Of a stretch of 38,171 nucleotides of DNA, positions 31,135 through 38,171 are shown one piece after another. Made by a program: the position numbers and the translations under genes. Position 1 is the first letter of the stretch; every line of letters begins with the position of its first letter. A model generated the notes under the pieces. The model saw only the letters and a list, made by a program, of their open reading frames with translations, had not been told where the DNA came from and made no database searches. Where the stretch lies: the NCBI GenBank assembly GCA_018969785.1, contig JAGWXR010000008.1, forward strand, positions 1 through 38,171. The letters run 5' to 3'. This stretch comes from Alphaproteobacteria bacterium (GTDB lineage: Bacteria > Pseudomonadota > Alphaproteobacteria > Micropepsales > Micropepsaceae).

Positions 31135-33630
31135 GTGCGCACGCTTTCTTGGATCAGCCGCCTGTTTGCGGCAGGAGCCGCCGTCGCTGCGATGGCGCTG
31201 GTTGTCGGGGGCAGCTACTACGTCGGCTTCGTCGGCGAGGTCCAGCGCGGCCTCAGCGATCCCCAATCGGCAAGCGCGCTTGCCATCAGCAGGATTTCCA
31301 CGATCGAGCAGGCCCTCGGCTATCAGGGCTACCTGCGCGCCTACCGCAGTTTCCGACTGACCGGCGACATGACGGCACGCCAGCAATTGACCCAGCGCTC
31401 AATGGAAGCCGCGCGGACGCTCGACGGCTTGAGGAGCCTCTTTTCGGCCTCTCCCGCGGCGACGCTTGCGATCAAGGACATCGAGGCCGTGGTCGAGGAG
31501 TTTGCCCGCATCGCACGCAGCGCTCCCGAGACACCGCCGGCAGCGCTGCGCGGCTCTGCCTCGATGGATGCAATCGACACCATGCCGGCAGTACCCCAGC
31601 TTGAAGCCACCTATCTCACGCTCCGCAGCGGCCTCGATCGCCTGAGGGCACAGACCAGTTCCTACCAGATGGGCAGCATTGCCTGGGCACTGACCTGGAG
31701 CCAGATGTTGATCATCTGTGCCTTCGCCGCCATCGTCTGCGGTCTCTTGGCCGCGGCCAGCCTGTTGCAGATCGGAATCACGCAGCCAATAAATTCACTC
31801 GCCCGGAGCCTGAAGGGCGCTGCCGAAGGGCGCCTCGCCAATCCCATATGGGGAACGGACCGCTCCGATGAGATAGGCGAGATGGCGCGCGCCAGCGAAC
31901 AGATGCGCAAGTCGCTGACGGAAACCGAAGCCCTCCAGCAACTGGCCCGGAACGGACATCTGAGCATCCGCATCGAAGGCGAAGCCTCTGCCCTTCTCGA
32001 GCGGACGGTCGGTGAAGTCGTCGCCAATGTGCAGCAGGCCGCCGAAGCCCTCAGGCACGCAGCCGGCGAACTTCAGGAAACCCAGGCAACTCAGCGCGAC
32101 ATCATCGACGCCCAGAAGATCACGGTCGGAACCTACGGCGAGAGGCTCGAGGACATGGCCGCAGGCTTCTCGCGCGCCGCCTGGGGTGCCGTCGAGACGG
32201 CAACGTCCGACCTGCGCGCCGCCACGGGCCGGATCGTCGAGACCGCAGCGACACAGGGCACGGCACTCGCAGCTGTCACAGGCAGGCTCGATGAACGCAG
32301 CCGCGAGGCGTCGGACGCCTTCGACAACATCAGGTCCAGGACCGGAGCCGCCATTGACGGACTAACCGGCGCAATCACGGCCTTCAGCAAGGCCGCCGAA
32401 AGCACCGGCACGATCCAGGGCGCTCTCTTTGCTTCATGCGACCGCATCTCGTCGGATGCCGCGACCACCGCCGACACGATCCGCACGCTCGCCGGCAGGC
32501 TCGAGGACGTTGTCGCCACCGCCGAGACCAGGCTTCAAGCACTGCCGCAAACTGTCCCCGCGGCCAGTGCCGAACAGGACGAAATGGCGGCAATCCTGCG
32601 CCTGTTCACCGACGGGGCAACCGATGACACGGGCGGCACGCTTCGCGACCGGCTCGTCGACCGCATCGCCACGGCCCTGCGCGACCGCCTCACCCCGGAT
32701 GAAGCCCTGCACCAGCAGGTCGAGGCGATGCGCAGCGACATCCGCGAACTCGCCCTGCGCATGACCGAGGAACGCATCCTCATGACGGCCGAGATGCCGG
32801 CACCCGCGCTGGCCCCCGAGGCACCGATCCTGCCGTCAGGCCCGCAGCGCACGCTCGCAGACGTACCCGCGGACGAGATCCTCGAGCGCCTGCGCCGTCT
32901 CTCCGACGAAATGGCGGCACCGGCCGCATCGTCACCACAGCCTGAAGATGACAACGCCGATGACGACATCACCGGCCGCCCGCAAAGCCTGACCGACAAC
33001 CTCAAGGCCTTCGCCCTCAGCGTGAGGCCGCTGGTCTGCGCGCCCGAACCCGCCGGCGAACTGCGCGACATGGCACAGGATTTCGCAAGGCACGCCGAGG
33101 CCATCGCGCTGAGCGCCCGGGAAGTCGCCCACGCCGCCGCCCTGCGCACCGAAATCGACGCCATCACGTCCGGATTGCGCGAACTCGCCGCGAGCCTACA
33201 GGCGCCTGGCACCGAACCCGCCGAAAACCTGCAGGACACAGCGATCGATCTCGGCGCCCGCGCCGAGACGCTGTTCAGCTACCTCAACCAGCGCGAGGTC
33301 GCAGCCGGCAAAGGCGCCGTCGTCGAAACCGCGCCTGAGGCTGGCGGAACCGAAACGATCACGCGCGCGACGCAGGACCTGATGACCCTCGCCCGCATCA
33401 TCGGCTCGCTCGAGCAGCGCACAGCCCTGCTCTCGGACGCTGCCGTCGCCGCCAACATGTCCAGGCAGGCAAACGGCATCGATGCGCCGGAAACGGACGA
33501 GGCCGATGCCCAGGAAACCGAACAGGCGATCAGTGTCGTCTACGACGCCGTTGAGCGGCTGAACAACATCGCTTCAGCCCTCGCCCGCGCTGCCGACGCC
33601 GGCCACCAGCGCCGCGCCGCATCTGCCTGA
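31135..33630 (+). CDS. HAMP-domain membrane protein with long helical C-terminus
   Basis: An 831-residue protein. A first membrane helix (about 10-32) precedes a periplasmic helical sensor (about 33-185), whose IEQALGYQGYLRAYRSFRLTGD resembles the GYGGFIH-type sensor of some chemoreceptors and cyclases. A second helix (about 188-212) leads to HAMP (about 214-262: ITQPINSLARSLKGAAEGRL, DEIGEMARASEQM). The remaining 570 residues are Ala/Glu/Arg-rich helices. I see no chemoreceptor signalling hairpin, kinase, GGDEF or EAL motif. The GTG start has GGGGGG just upstream; an ATG at 31081 would overlap the promoter. Located next to the Tad genes, it may be a structural or sensing partner; this is inference. 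Confidence 0.75.
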   Translation: MRTLSWISRLFAAGAAVAAMALVVGGSYYVGFVGEVQRGLSDPQSASALAISRISTIEQALGYQGYLRAYRSFRLTGDMTARQQLTQRSMEAARTLDGLRSLFSASPAATLAIKDIEAVVEEFARIARSAPETPPAALRGSASMDAIDTMPAVPQLEATYLTLRSGLDRLRAQTSSYQMGSIAWALTWSQMLIICAFAAIVCGLLAAASLLQIGITQPINSLARSLKGAAEGRLANPIWGTDRSDEIGEMARASEQMRKSLTETEALQQLARNGHLSIRIEGEASALLERTVGEVVANVQQAAEALRHAAGELQETQATQRDIIDAQKITVGTYGERLEDMAAGFSRAAWGAVETATSDLRAATGRIVETAATQGTALAAVTGRLDERSREASDAFDNIRSRTGAAIDGLTGAITAFSKAAESTGTIQGALFASCDRISSDAATTADTIRTLAGRLEDVVATAETRLQALPQTVPAASAEQDEMAAILRLFTDGATDDTGGTLRDRLVDRIATALRDRLTPDEALHQQVEAMRSDIRELALRMTEERILMTAEMPAPALAPEAPILPSGPQRTLADVPADEILERLRRLSDEMAAPAASSPQPEDDNADDDITGRPQSLTDNLKAFALSVRPLVCAPEPAGELRDMAQDFARHAEAIALSAREVAHAAALRTEIDAITSGLRELAASLQAPGTEPAENLQDTAIDLGARAETLFSYLNQREVAAGKGAVVETAPEAGGTETITRATQDLMTLARIIGSLEQRTALLSDAAVAANMSRQANGIDAPETDEADAQETEQAISVVYDAVERLNNIASALARAADAGHQRRAASA

Positions 33631-33664
33631 GCGCACGAAACATCCACTGGACTGTTTCAGGGAG

Positions 33665-33866
33665 AAAAACAGGCGGGGGCGTGGATGCTGGGTACATCCA
33701 CGCCCGAATCCCATTGGCACTGGGGGGTGCCGTTTGGCCGCCTCTTTGCCGGTGAGCCGGATGAATGGGGGACGACTCGGCCGGCGGGGGACTTGCTGCC
33801 GGCATCAAAGGGGATACCGGCACCTGTTGAGGGAAGCCTAGACCCCAGGTCTTAACAAAGGACTAA
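33665..33866 (-). other. structured intergenic region, possible small RNA
   Basis: The 307 bases between two convergent genes (33631-33937) contain no credible coding frame but several hairpins. GGCAC/GTGCC is at 33716-33731, TGCCGGCAT/ATACCGGCA lies near 33796-33818 (nine pairs with one G-U), and a strong 11-base stem is at 33677-33705. On the minus strand a CtrA-like box TTAGTCCTTTGTTAA (33866-33852) stands at one end, and the strong stem followed by TTTTT (33669-33665) at the other. This would give a transcript of roughly 180 bases. No known RNA family was recognised. Confidence 0.35.
33677..33705 (-). terminator. terminator-like hairpin in the convergent gap
   Basis: GGGCGTGGATG (33677-33687) pairs with CATCCACGCCC (33695-33705), a perfect 11-base stem with a 7-base loop. 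On the minus strand CCGCCTGTTTTT follows, so the T-run starts seven bases after the stem. It could end tesB read-through, a small RNA, or both. Confidence 0.6.
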
Positions 33867-33937
33867 TTGGCAGCCCCGCGGCCAGCTTCGCGCGGACGGA
33901 GTAAACGCACCGGCAACCAGACAAAGCCTGCAGGATC

Positions 33938-34798
33938 CTAGCTCCGCAGGCGGATCAGCCCCTCCTGCGCCACCGACGCAACCAGCTTCCCCTCGCGCGT
34001 GAACATCATGCCCCGGTTGAAGCCGCGTGCGCCTCCGGCACAGGGGCTGTCATGCGAATAGAGAAGCCAGTCATCGACCCTGAACGGATGATGGAACCAC
34101 ATGGCATGGTCGAGGCTCGCCGACTGCAGGCGCCCCGAATACCAGCTGACGCCGTGCGGGATGAGACACGTGTCCAGCAGCGTCATGTCCGAGGCGTAGG
34201 CAAGCACGCACTGGTGCAGCGCCAGGTCGTCGGGCATCGTACCCTTCGCCTTGAGCCAGACATCATGGTACGGCGGCCCTTTCTTCGGATTGATGAGGTC
34301 GTCATCCTCCTCGAGTGGTCGCACGTCGATGGGACCGGGCTTCATGAAGTGCTCGCGCACGGCCTCGGGCAGCTGGTGCGCCAGTCGCCGCCGGCGCACA
34401 TCCTCCGGCTCGAGCGTTTCCGGACCCGGAACCTGTGGCATGTCGAACTGGTGCTCGAGGCCCGGTTCGGGCACGTGGAACGAGGCCGCAAGGTTGAAGA
34501 TCTGCTGCCCATGCTGGATGGCGACGACCCGCCGGGTCGTGAAGCTCTTTCCGTCACGCGACCGGTCGACCTCATAGAGGATCGGCACCCGCGGATCGCC
34601 CGGCCGGATGAAATAGGCATGCAGCGAATGGCAGACCCGCTGTTCAACAGTTCGTGAGGCAGCCACCAGCGCCTGCCCGAGCACCTGCCCCCCGAAGACC
34701 CGCTGCCAGCGATCTTTTGGGCTGATTCCGCGAAAAATATTGACCTCGATCTGCTCCAGATCGAGCAACTCCAGCACTTCCTGGATCGTGCCATTCAT
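33938..34798 (-). CDS. tesB: acyl-CoA thioesterase II
   Basis: Hydrolyses acyl-CoA to free fatty acid and CoA. The 286-residue protein is a double hotdog: first domain with FGGQVLGQALVAASRTV (about 35-52) and LHAYFIRPGDP (about 62-73), second domain from about 165. Catalytic-site segments of the TesB family are visible: ASLDHAMWFHHPF (Asp in about the usual place), DSPCAGGARGFNRGMMFTREG and VASVAQEGLIR, with the Gln near the C-terminus. Length equals that of E. coli TesB. It converges on the structured gap at its 3' end. Confidence 0.95.
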   Translation of the reverse strand: MNGTIQEVLELLDLEQIEVNIFRGISPKDRWQRVFGGQVLGQALVAASRTVEQRVCHSLHAYFIRPGDPRVPILYEVDRSRDGKSFTTRRVVAIQHGQQIFNLAASFHVPEPGLEHQFDMPQVPGPETLEPEDVRRRRLAHQLPEAVREHFMKPGPIDVRPLEEDDDLINPKKGPPYHDVWLKAKGTMPDDLALHQCVLAYASDMTLLDTCLIPHGVSWYSGRLQSASLDHAMWFHHPFRVDDWLLYSHDSPCAGGARGFNRGMMFTREGKLVASVAQEGLIRLRS

Positions 34799-34913
34799 GG
34801 GTCAGACGCTGCCTGTTTGTCGCAATTGGGCCTGAATTGTGGTTTCACACTGTTACGGGCTGATGGCGAAGCCGCGCAAGTGCGCGAATTCGCCCGCATG
34901 ACAAGGGGCAGGA

Positions 34914-35087
34914 ATGAACTGGCAGCAACACCTGACGGCCGCCCGGGACCAGGCCTCCTGGTTCGCAGGTGCGATCGACGAGGCCGTCAATGGCTACATC
35001 ATCGGCGGCTGGCAGGGCGTCGTCTCCTTCGCCCTCGCCATCCTGTTCATGTTCCTGCTGACAAGCCTCATCGCGCCGAGGCGCTGA
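34914..35087 (+). CDS. 57-residue single-pass membrane peptide
   Basis: A short reading frame, ATG at 34914 and TGA at 35085-35087, with AGGGGCAGGA directly upstream. Residues 1-30 are amphipathic (MNWQQHLTAARDQASWFAGA...), and residues 34-53 form one hydrophobic helix (GVVSFALAILFMFLLTSLIA) followed by the basic tail PRR, which predicts the C-terminus inside the cell. No family recognised. It fills the gap between tesB and the S9 peptidase gene, whose stop is 8 bases away on the other strand. Codon use is like that of the neighbours, so a real small protein is likely but unproven. Confidence 0.6.
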   Translation: MNWQQHLTAARDQASWFAGAIDEAVNGYIIGGWQGVVSFALAILFMFLLTSLIAPRR

Positions 35088-35095
35088 GCGCCCCG

Positions 35096-37060
35096 CTACT
35101 CAAGGCGCTGCCCGACCAGCTTGAGCTTCAGGAAGGCCGCGATCGCGGCATTCTGCGCGTCGCGGTTCGACTTCTTCTGGAAGCCATGCCCTTCGTCCTT
35201 GGCCAGCATGTACCAGGCCTCGGCCCCGTTCCCGCGAATGGCCTTCAGCATCTGGCTGGCCTCGCTGGCCGGAACGCGCGGATCATTGGCGCCCTGGATG
35301 ACCAGCATCGGGCGCTTGATGCGCGCGACATTGGTCAGCGGCGAGATGCGCTGCAGGAACTCGCGCATCTTGGCATCGCGCTCGTCGCCATATTCCACCC
35401 GCCGCAGGTCACGCCGGTACCCGCTCGTGTTGTTGAGGAACGTGACGAAGTTCGAAATGCCGACAATGCTGACGCCCGCAATCAGCCGGCTGTTGTACTC
35501 GATCATCGACGCATAGGACATGAACCCGCCATAGGACCCGCCATAGACCCCGACGCGCCTCACCTCGAACGCAGGCTGCGTCGCGATCCAGTCCAGCGTC
35601 GCCCCGATGTCGCGCACCGAGTCCATTCGCCGGAAACCGTTGTCCAGCTCGACATAGTACTTCCCGTAGCCGGTCGACCCGCGGACATTGGGCGCGACCA
35701 CTGCAATGTTCAGCTCCTGCACCATGTACTGGATGAAGGCGTTGAAATTGGGCCTGAACTGCGACTCCGGACCACCATGGATCACGACCAGCACCGGAAC
35801 CTTGCCGGTCACACCCGTGGGCTTGTAGACGAAGGCCGGGATCTTGCGCTTCTTCCCGTCGACGCTGTCGAACGTCTCGTAGGACACCAGCTCCGGGGTG
35901 ACGAACTGTGACTTGTCCAGCCCGCCAAGCTCGCTGTCGGTCCACTGAACCGCCGCCTTCTTGCCGATGTCCCAGACAAACGCATCACGCCCCGCCGTGC
36001 CGTTGAGCGTGAAGCCGAGCCGGCGGCTGTCGGGGCTGAAGCGGAAGTCCTCGATTTCGCCGGGCGCAATCCGCGGCCCGGGCGTACGGCGGAACTTCTT
36101 GGTGTCCATCAGGAACAGGCGTGAATAGCCGTTGTCGTTGATGGTGAACGCGAGCATCCGGCCATTCGGCGCAATCTGCAGCCCGTCCACATCGAAATCG
36201 AGGTCCTCGGTCAGCACCTCCTCGTCATCGGTCTTCAGGTCATAGCGCACGATCCGGCGGAACTCGCTGTCCTCGTCCGACACATAGAACAGCGCCCCAT
36301 TGTCAGGCGCGAACAGCGGCGAACTGCGGAAGATCTTCACCGGTGACGGACGCACCTGCACCTTGCGTCCGTTCATCACGTCCACCAGCCAGATCTCGCG
36401 CTCGCTCACCGAGATGTCGCGCGTGACCGCCAGCGTCAGCCCATCGGGCGAGAAATCCCCCGCCGACCAGCTGCCGTCTTCCTCCAGCACCACGCGGGCC
36501 GTCTTGGGATCGTTCACGTCCGCCACAAAGATCCGGTAGCGCGTCGAGTTCGAGCCGACACTCGTCCACGCGATCCACTTGCCATCGCGCGAGAACACGG
36601 CGTTGGTGTTGCGCGACTTGCCGTCGGTGATGCGCGTGACCTGCGCATTGCGCGCATTTTGCAGGTAGAGCTGGTAGAGCTCGTCCCCGCCCGTATCGCG
36701 CGCAAACAGGATCGTCGGCTGCGGCCACCGGCCGGGCCGGTACATCGCCATGTTGACAGGTTCGTCAAAAAAACTGATCTGCCGGCGCATGCCCATCGGC
36801 TGGTCGACACGATGCAGCTGGTTCGTCTCGCCGAAGCGCGTCTGGATCAGGATCGAGCGGCCATCGGGCGCAAAGTCCATCAACCCAGCCCCGCGCGCCG
36901 ACTGATAGAGCCGCAGCCGCTCCTGCATGGCGGCCGGCACGTCGGGGATGTTCTCCATCACGAGGCTTCCCCGCTCGACGCGTGAGACGTCCTGCGCCGA
37001 CACGGCTGGCAGGAAAGCAAGGGAGAGCGAAAGGACAAGGCTCGCAGCTAGGCGCTTCAT
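35096..37060 (-). CDS. S9 family (prolyl oligopeptidase type) exported peptidase
   Basis: A 654-residue serine peptidase with a Sec signal peptide (cleavage near AVSA, about residue 22), so periplasmic. Residues about 45-380 are a beta-propeller with repeated blades (for example FSRDGKWIAWTS, FSPDGLTLAVTRD, FRFSPDSRRLGFTLNG). The C-terminal alpha/beta hydrolase has the nucleophile Ser509 in GGSYGGFMS, Asp593 in GANDPRVP and His625 in DEGHGF, a complete triad. It probably cleaves dipeptides or acylated residues from peptides. The ATG at 37060 is preferred to an upstream TTG. It is divergent from the carboxylase gene. Confidence 0.92.
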   Translation of the reverse strand: MKRLAASLVLSLSLAFLPAVSAQDVSRVERGSLVMENIPDVPAAMQERLRLYQSARGAGLMDFAPDGRSILIQTRFGETNQLHRVDQPMGMRRQISFFDEPVNMAMYRPGRWPQPTILFARDTGGDELYQLYLQNARNAQVTRITDGKSRNTNAVFSRDGKWIAWTSVGSNSTRYRIFVADVNDPKTARVVLEEDGSWSAGDFSPDGLTLAVTRDISVSEREIWLVDVMNGRKVQVRPSPVKIFRSSPLFAPDNGALFYVSDEDSEFRRIVRYDLKTDDEEVLTEDLDFDVDGLQIAPNGRMLAFTINDNGYSRLFLMDTKKFRRTPGPRIAPGEIEDFRFSPDSRRLGFTLNGTAGRDAFVWDIGKKAAVQWTDSELGGLDKSQFVTPELVSYETFDSVDGKKRKIPAFVYKPTGVTGKVPVLVVIHGGPESQFRPNFNAFIQYMVQELNIAVVAPNVRGSTGYGKYYVELDNGFRRMDSVRDIGATLDWIATQPAFEVRRVGVYGGSYGGFMSYASMIEYNSRLIAGVSIVGISNFVTFLNNTSGYRRDLRRVEYGDERDAKMREFLQRISPLTNVARIKRPMLVIQGANDPRVPASEASQMLKAIRGNGAEAWYMLAKDEGHGFQKKSNRDAQNAAIAAFLKLKLVGQRLE

Positions 37061-37189
37061 CGTGGGCAAGGCTCCGCTATGCGTTGGATGGCACCACTCT
37101 AGCGTTTCCCGATTGCGCGCGTCGACTGCCCGTCATAAGAAAAGCCACACTTTGTTTCCGCCTTTTGCGAAGGGATAAGGGGTCACCTG

Positions 37190-38171
37190 ATGCCTGTGTT
37201 CGAAAGTCGCCTGGACCTCGGTTCCGACCAGGCCCGTGCCAACCGCGAAGGCCACCTCAGGCTGCTGGCCGAAATACGCGCGCTTGAAGCCAGGATCAGG
37301 GCCAATTCCGGAAAGTCAGCAAGGAAATTCGCCGAACGCGGCCAGCTCCTGCCCCGCGACCGCCTCGACCTTCTCCTCGACCGCGGCGCGCCTTTCCTTG
37401 AACTGTCGACCCTCGTGGGCCTGCGCATGCATGACGACGACGGCGCGGAAAACGCCTCCGGCGGCGGCGTTATCACAGGTATCGGCATGGTTTCGGGAAC
37501 ACGATGCGTCGTCAATGTCAGCGATGCCGGCATCAAGGGCGGCGCCGCCACCCCGCTCGGCGTTGACAAGACGCTGCGCGCCCAGGCCATCGCCCTCGAG
37601 AACAGGCTCCCTTACATCCAGCTCGTCGAGAGTGCCGGCGCCAACCTGCTGCGCCAGGCCGAGATGTTCGTCCGCGGCGGCCGCACCTTCGCCAACCTCG
37701 CACGCCTGTCGAAGGAGGGCATACCCGTGATCGCCGTCGTGCACGGCTCGTCAACGGCGGGCGGTGCCTACCAGCCCGGCCTCAGCGACTACGTCGTCGT
37801 CGTGCGCGACCGCTCCAAGATCTTCCTTGCAGGCCCCCCGCTGCTCAAGGCCGCCACCGGCGAGATCGCGACCGACGAGGAACTTGGCGGCGCCGAGCTT
37901 CACTACACCGTCTCAGGCCTCGCCGAATACATGGCCGAGGATGACCGCGACGGCGTCCGCCTCGCCCGCGAGATCCTGGAAAAGATCAACTGGGCCAGCA
38001 GCCGCCCCGCGCGAAGCTTCCGGCCGCCCGCCTACAACCCTGAAGAAATCCTCTCGCTCGTGCCCCTCGACTACCGCAAGCCCTATGACGTGCGCGAGTT
38101 CATTGCCCGCCTCGTCGACGGCTCGGAGTGGCTCGACTTCAAGCCCGACTATGGACCCCAGACCGTCTGCG
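37190..38171 (+). CDS. acyl-CoA carboxylase beta (carboxyltransferase) subunit, N-terminal part
   Basis: The first 327 residues of a biotin-dependent carboxyltransferase; the gene continues beyond the window. The start MPVFESRLDLGS has AAGGGG upstream. Family segments are FAERGQLLPRDRLDLLLDRG (about 47-66), GIGMVSGTRCVVNVSDAGIKGGA (about 96-118), QLVESAGANLLRQAEMF, and GSSTAGGAYQPGLSDY followed by FLAGPPLLKAATGE. The biotin-binding GGAY loop marks the methylcrotonyl-/geranyl-CoA carboxylase group; the GAYQPG variant reminds me of the geranyl-CoA (AtuC) side, but substrate cannot be fixed. It would act with an alpha subunit in leucine or terpene breakdown. Confidence 0.88.
   Translation, partial: MPVFESRLDLGSDQARANREGHLRLLAEIRALEARIRANSGKSARKFAERGQLLPRDRLDLLLDRGAPFLELSTLVGLRMHDDDGAENASGGGVITGIGMVSGTRCVVNVSDAGIKGGAATPLGVDKTLRAQAIALENRLPYIQLVESAGANLLRQAEMFVRGGRTFANLARLSKEGIPVIAVVHGSSTAGGAYQPGLSDYVVVVRDRSKIFLAGPPLLKAATGEIATDEELGGAELHYTVSGLAEYMAEDDRDGVRLAREILEKINWASSRPARSFRPPAYNPEEILSLVPLDYRKPYDVREFIARLVDGSEWLDFKPDYGPQTVC

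Noticed and set aside
33530-33823. Minus-strand frame of 97 codons in the gap after the HAMP protein
   Set aside because: It overlaps the HAMP gene end and the hairpins, and its translation is Pro/Arg-rich with no ribosome-binding site.
1-38171. Search for mobile elements, prophage, toxin-antitoxin or defence islands
   Set aside because: No transposase, integrase, inverted terminal repeats or phage genes are visible; base composition and codon use look even, and only one tRNA gene is present, without a nearby integrase.

Overview
The window is a GC-rich, gene-dense stretch of a Gram-negative chromosome, almost certainly from an alphaproteobacterium. Supporting evidence: an SRP RNA gene directly upstream of dnaX-ybaB-recR, a membrane-anchored CycM-type cytochrome c beside kdsB-pheA, and a Tad pilus cluster in the Caulobacter order (pilin, cpaA-F, tadB, tadC). 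Several intergenic regions carry TTAA-N7-TTAA-like boxes of the CtrA type, which points towards the CtrA-containing orders (Caulobacterales/Hyphomonadales/Rhizobiales). The genus cannot be named from the sequence alone. No insertion sequence, prophage, CRISPR array or rRNA operon is visible.

Region 1 (1-5.5 kb) is mixed housekeeping: the end of a P1/S58 self-processing peptidase, an OmpA-like lipoprotein, tRNA-Arg(ACG) with a readable promoter, a TrmO-like tRNA methyltransferase, an enoyl-CoA hydratase family enzyme, two small unknown membrane proteins and a divergent TetR regulator. Region 2 (5.5-11 kb) holds the recR/ybaB/dnaX/SRP RNA replication-repair block, nudC, and pheA-kdsB with overlapping start and stop codons. 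Region 3 (11-16 kb) has a cytochrome c with a repetitive Ala/Pro/Glu tail, a GhrA-like reductase, an M17 aminopeptidase, a DUF1648-like membrane protein and an orphan TAXI-type periplasmic binding protein.

Region 4 (16-30.7 kb) is the centrepiece: a complete Tad (tight adherence) type IVc pilus locus. It contains TadD lipoprotein, TadC, TadB, CpaF ATPase, CpaE, CpaD, CpaC secretin, CpaB, CpaA prepilin peptidase and two almost identical Flp pilins. Around these lie a stand-alone secretin-N-domain protein, a TadG-like von Willebrand protein with a nine-cysteine periodic insert, and two TadE-type pseudopilins. CpaA should process the two Flp prepilins and the TadE proteins; CpaF drives assembly through TadB/TadC; CpaC forms the outer-membrane channel with CpaB, CpaD and TadD. 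The pilin, cpaA, cpaB, tadD and stand-alone-protein promoters each carry one or more CtrA-like boxes, and three sites share the more specific motif GTTTACG-N5-TTAG, suggesting that one regulator coordinates the dispersed units.

Region 5 (30.7-38.2 kb) follows: a 73-residue orphan protein, a large HAMP membrane protein without a recognisable output domain, and a 307-base convergent gap. The gap holds a series of hairpins and a CtrA-like box and may encode a small RNA. After it come acyl-CoA thioesterase II, a 57-residue membrane peptide, an S9 peptidase and the start of an acyl-CoA carboxylase beta subunit that runs off the window. Functions are inferred from reading the translations; no database search was run.
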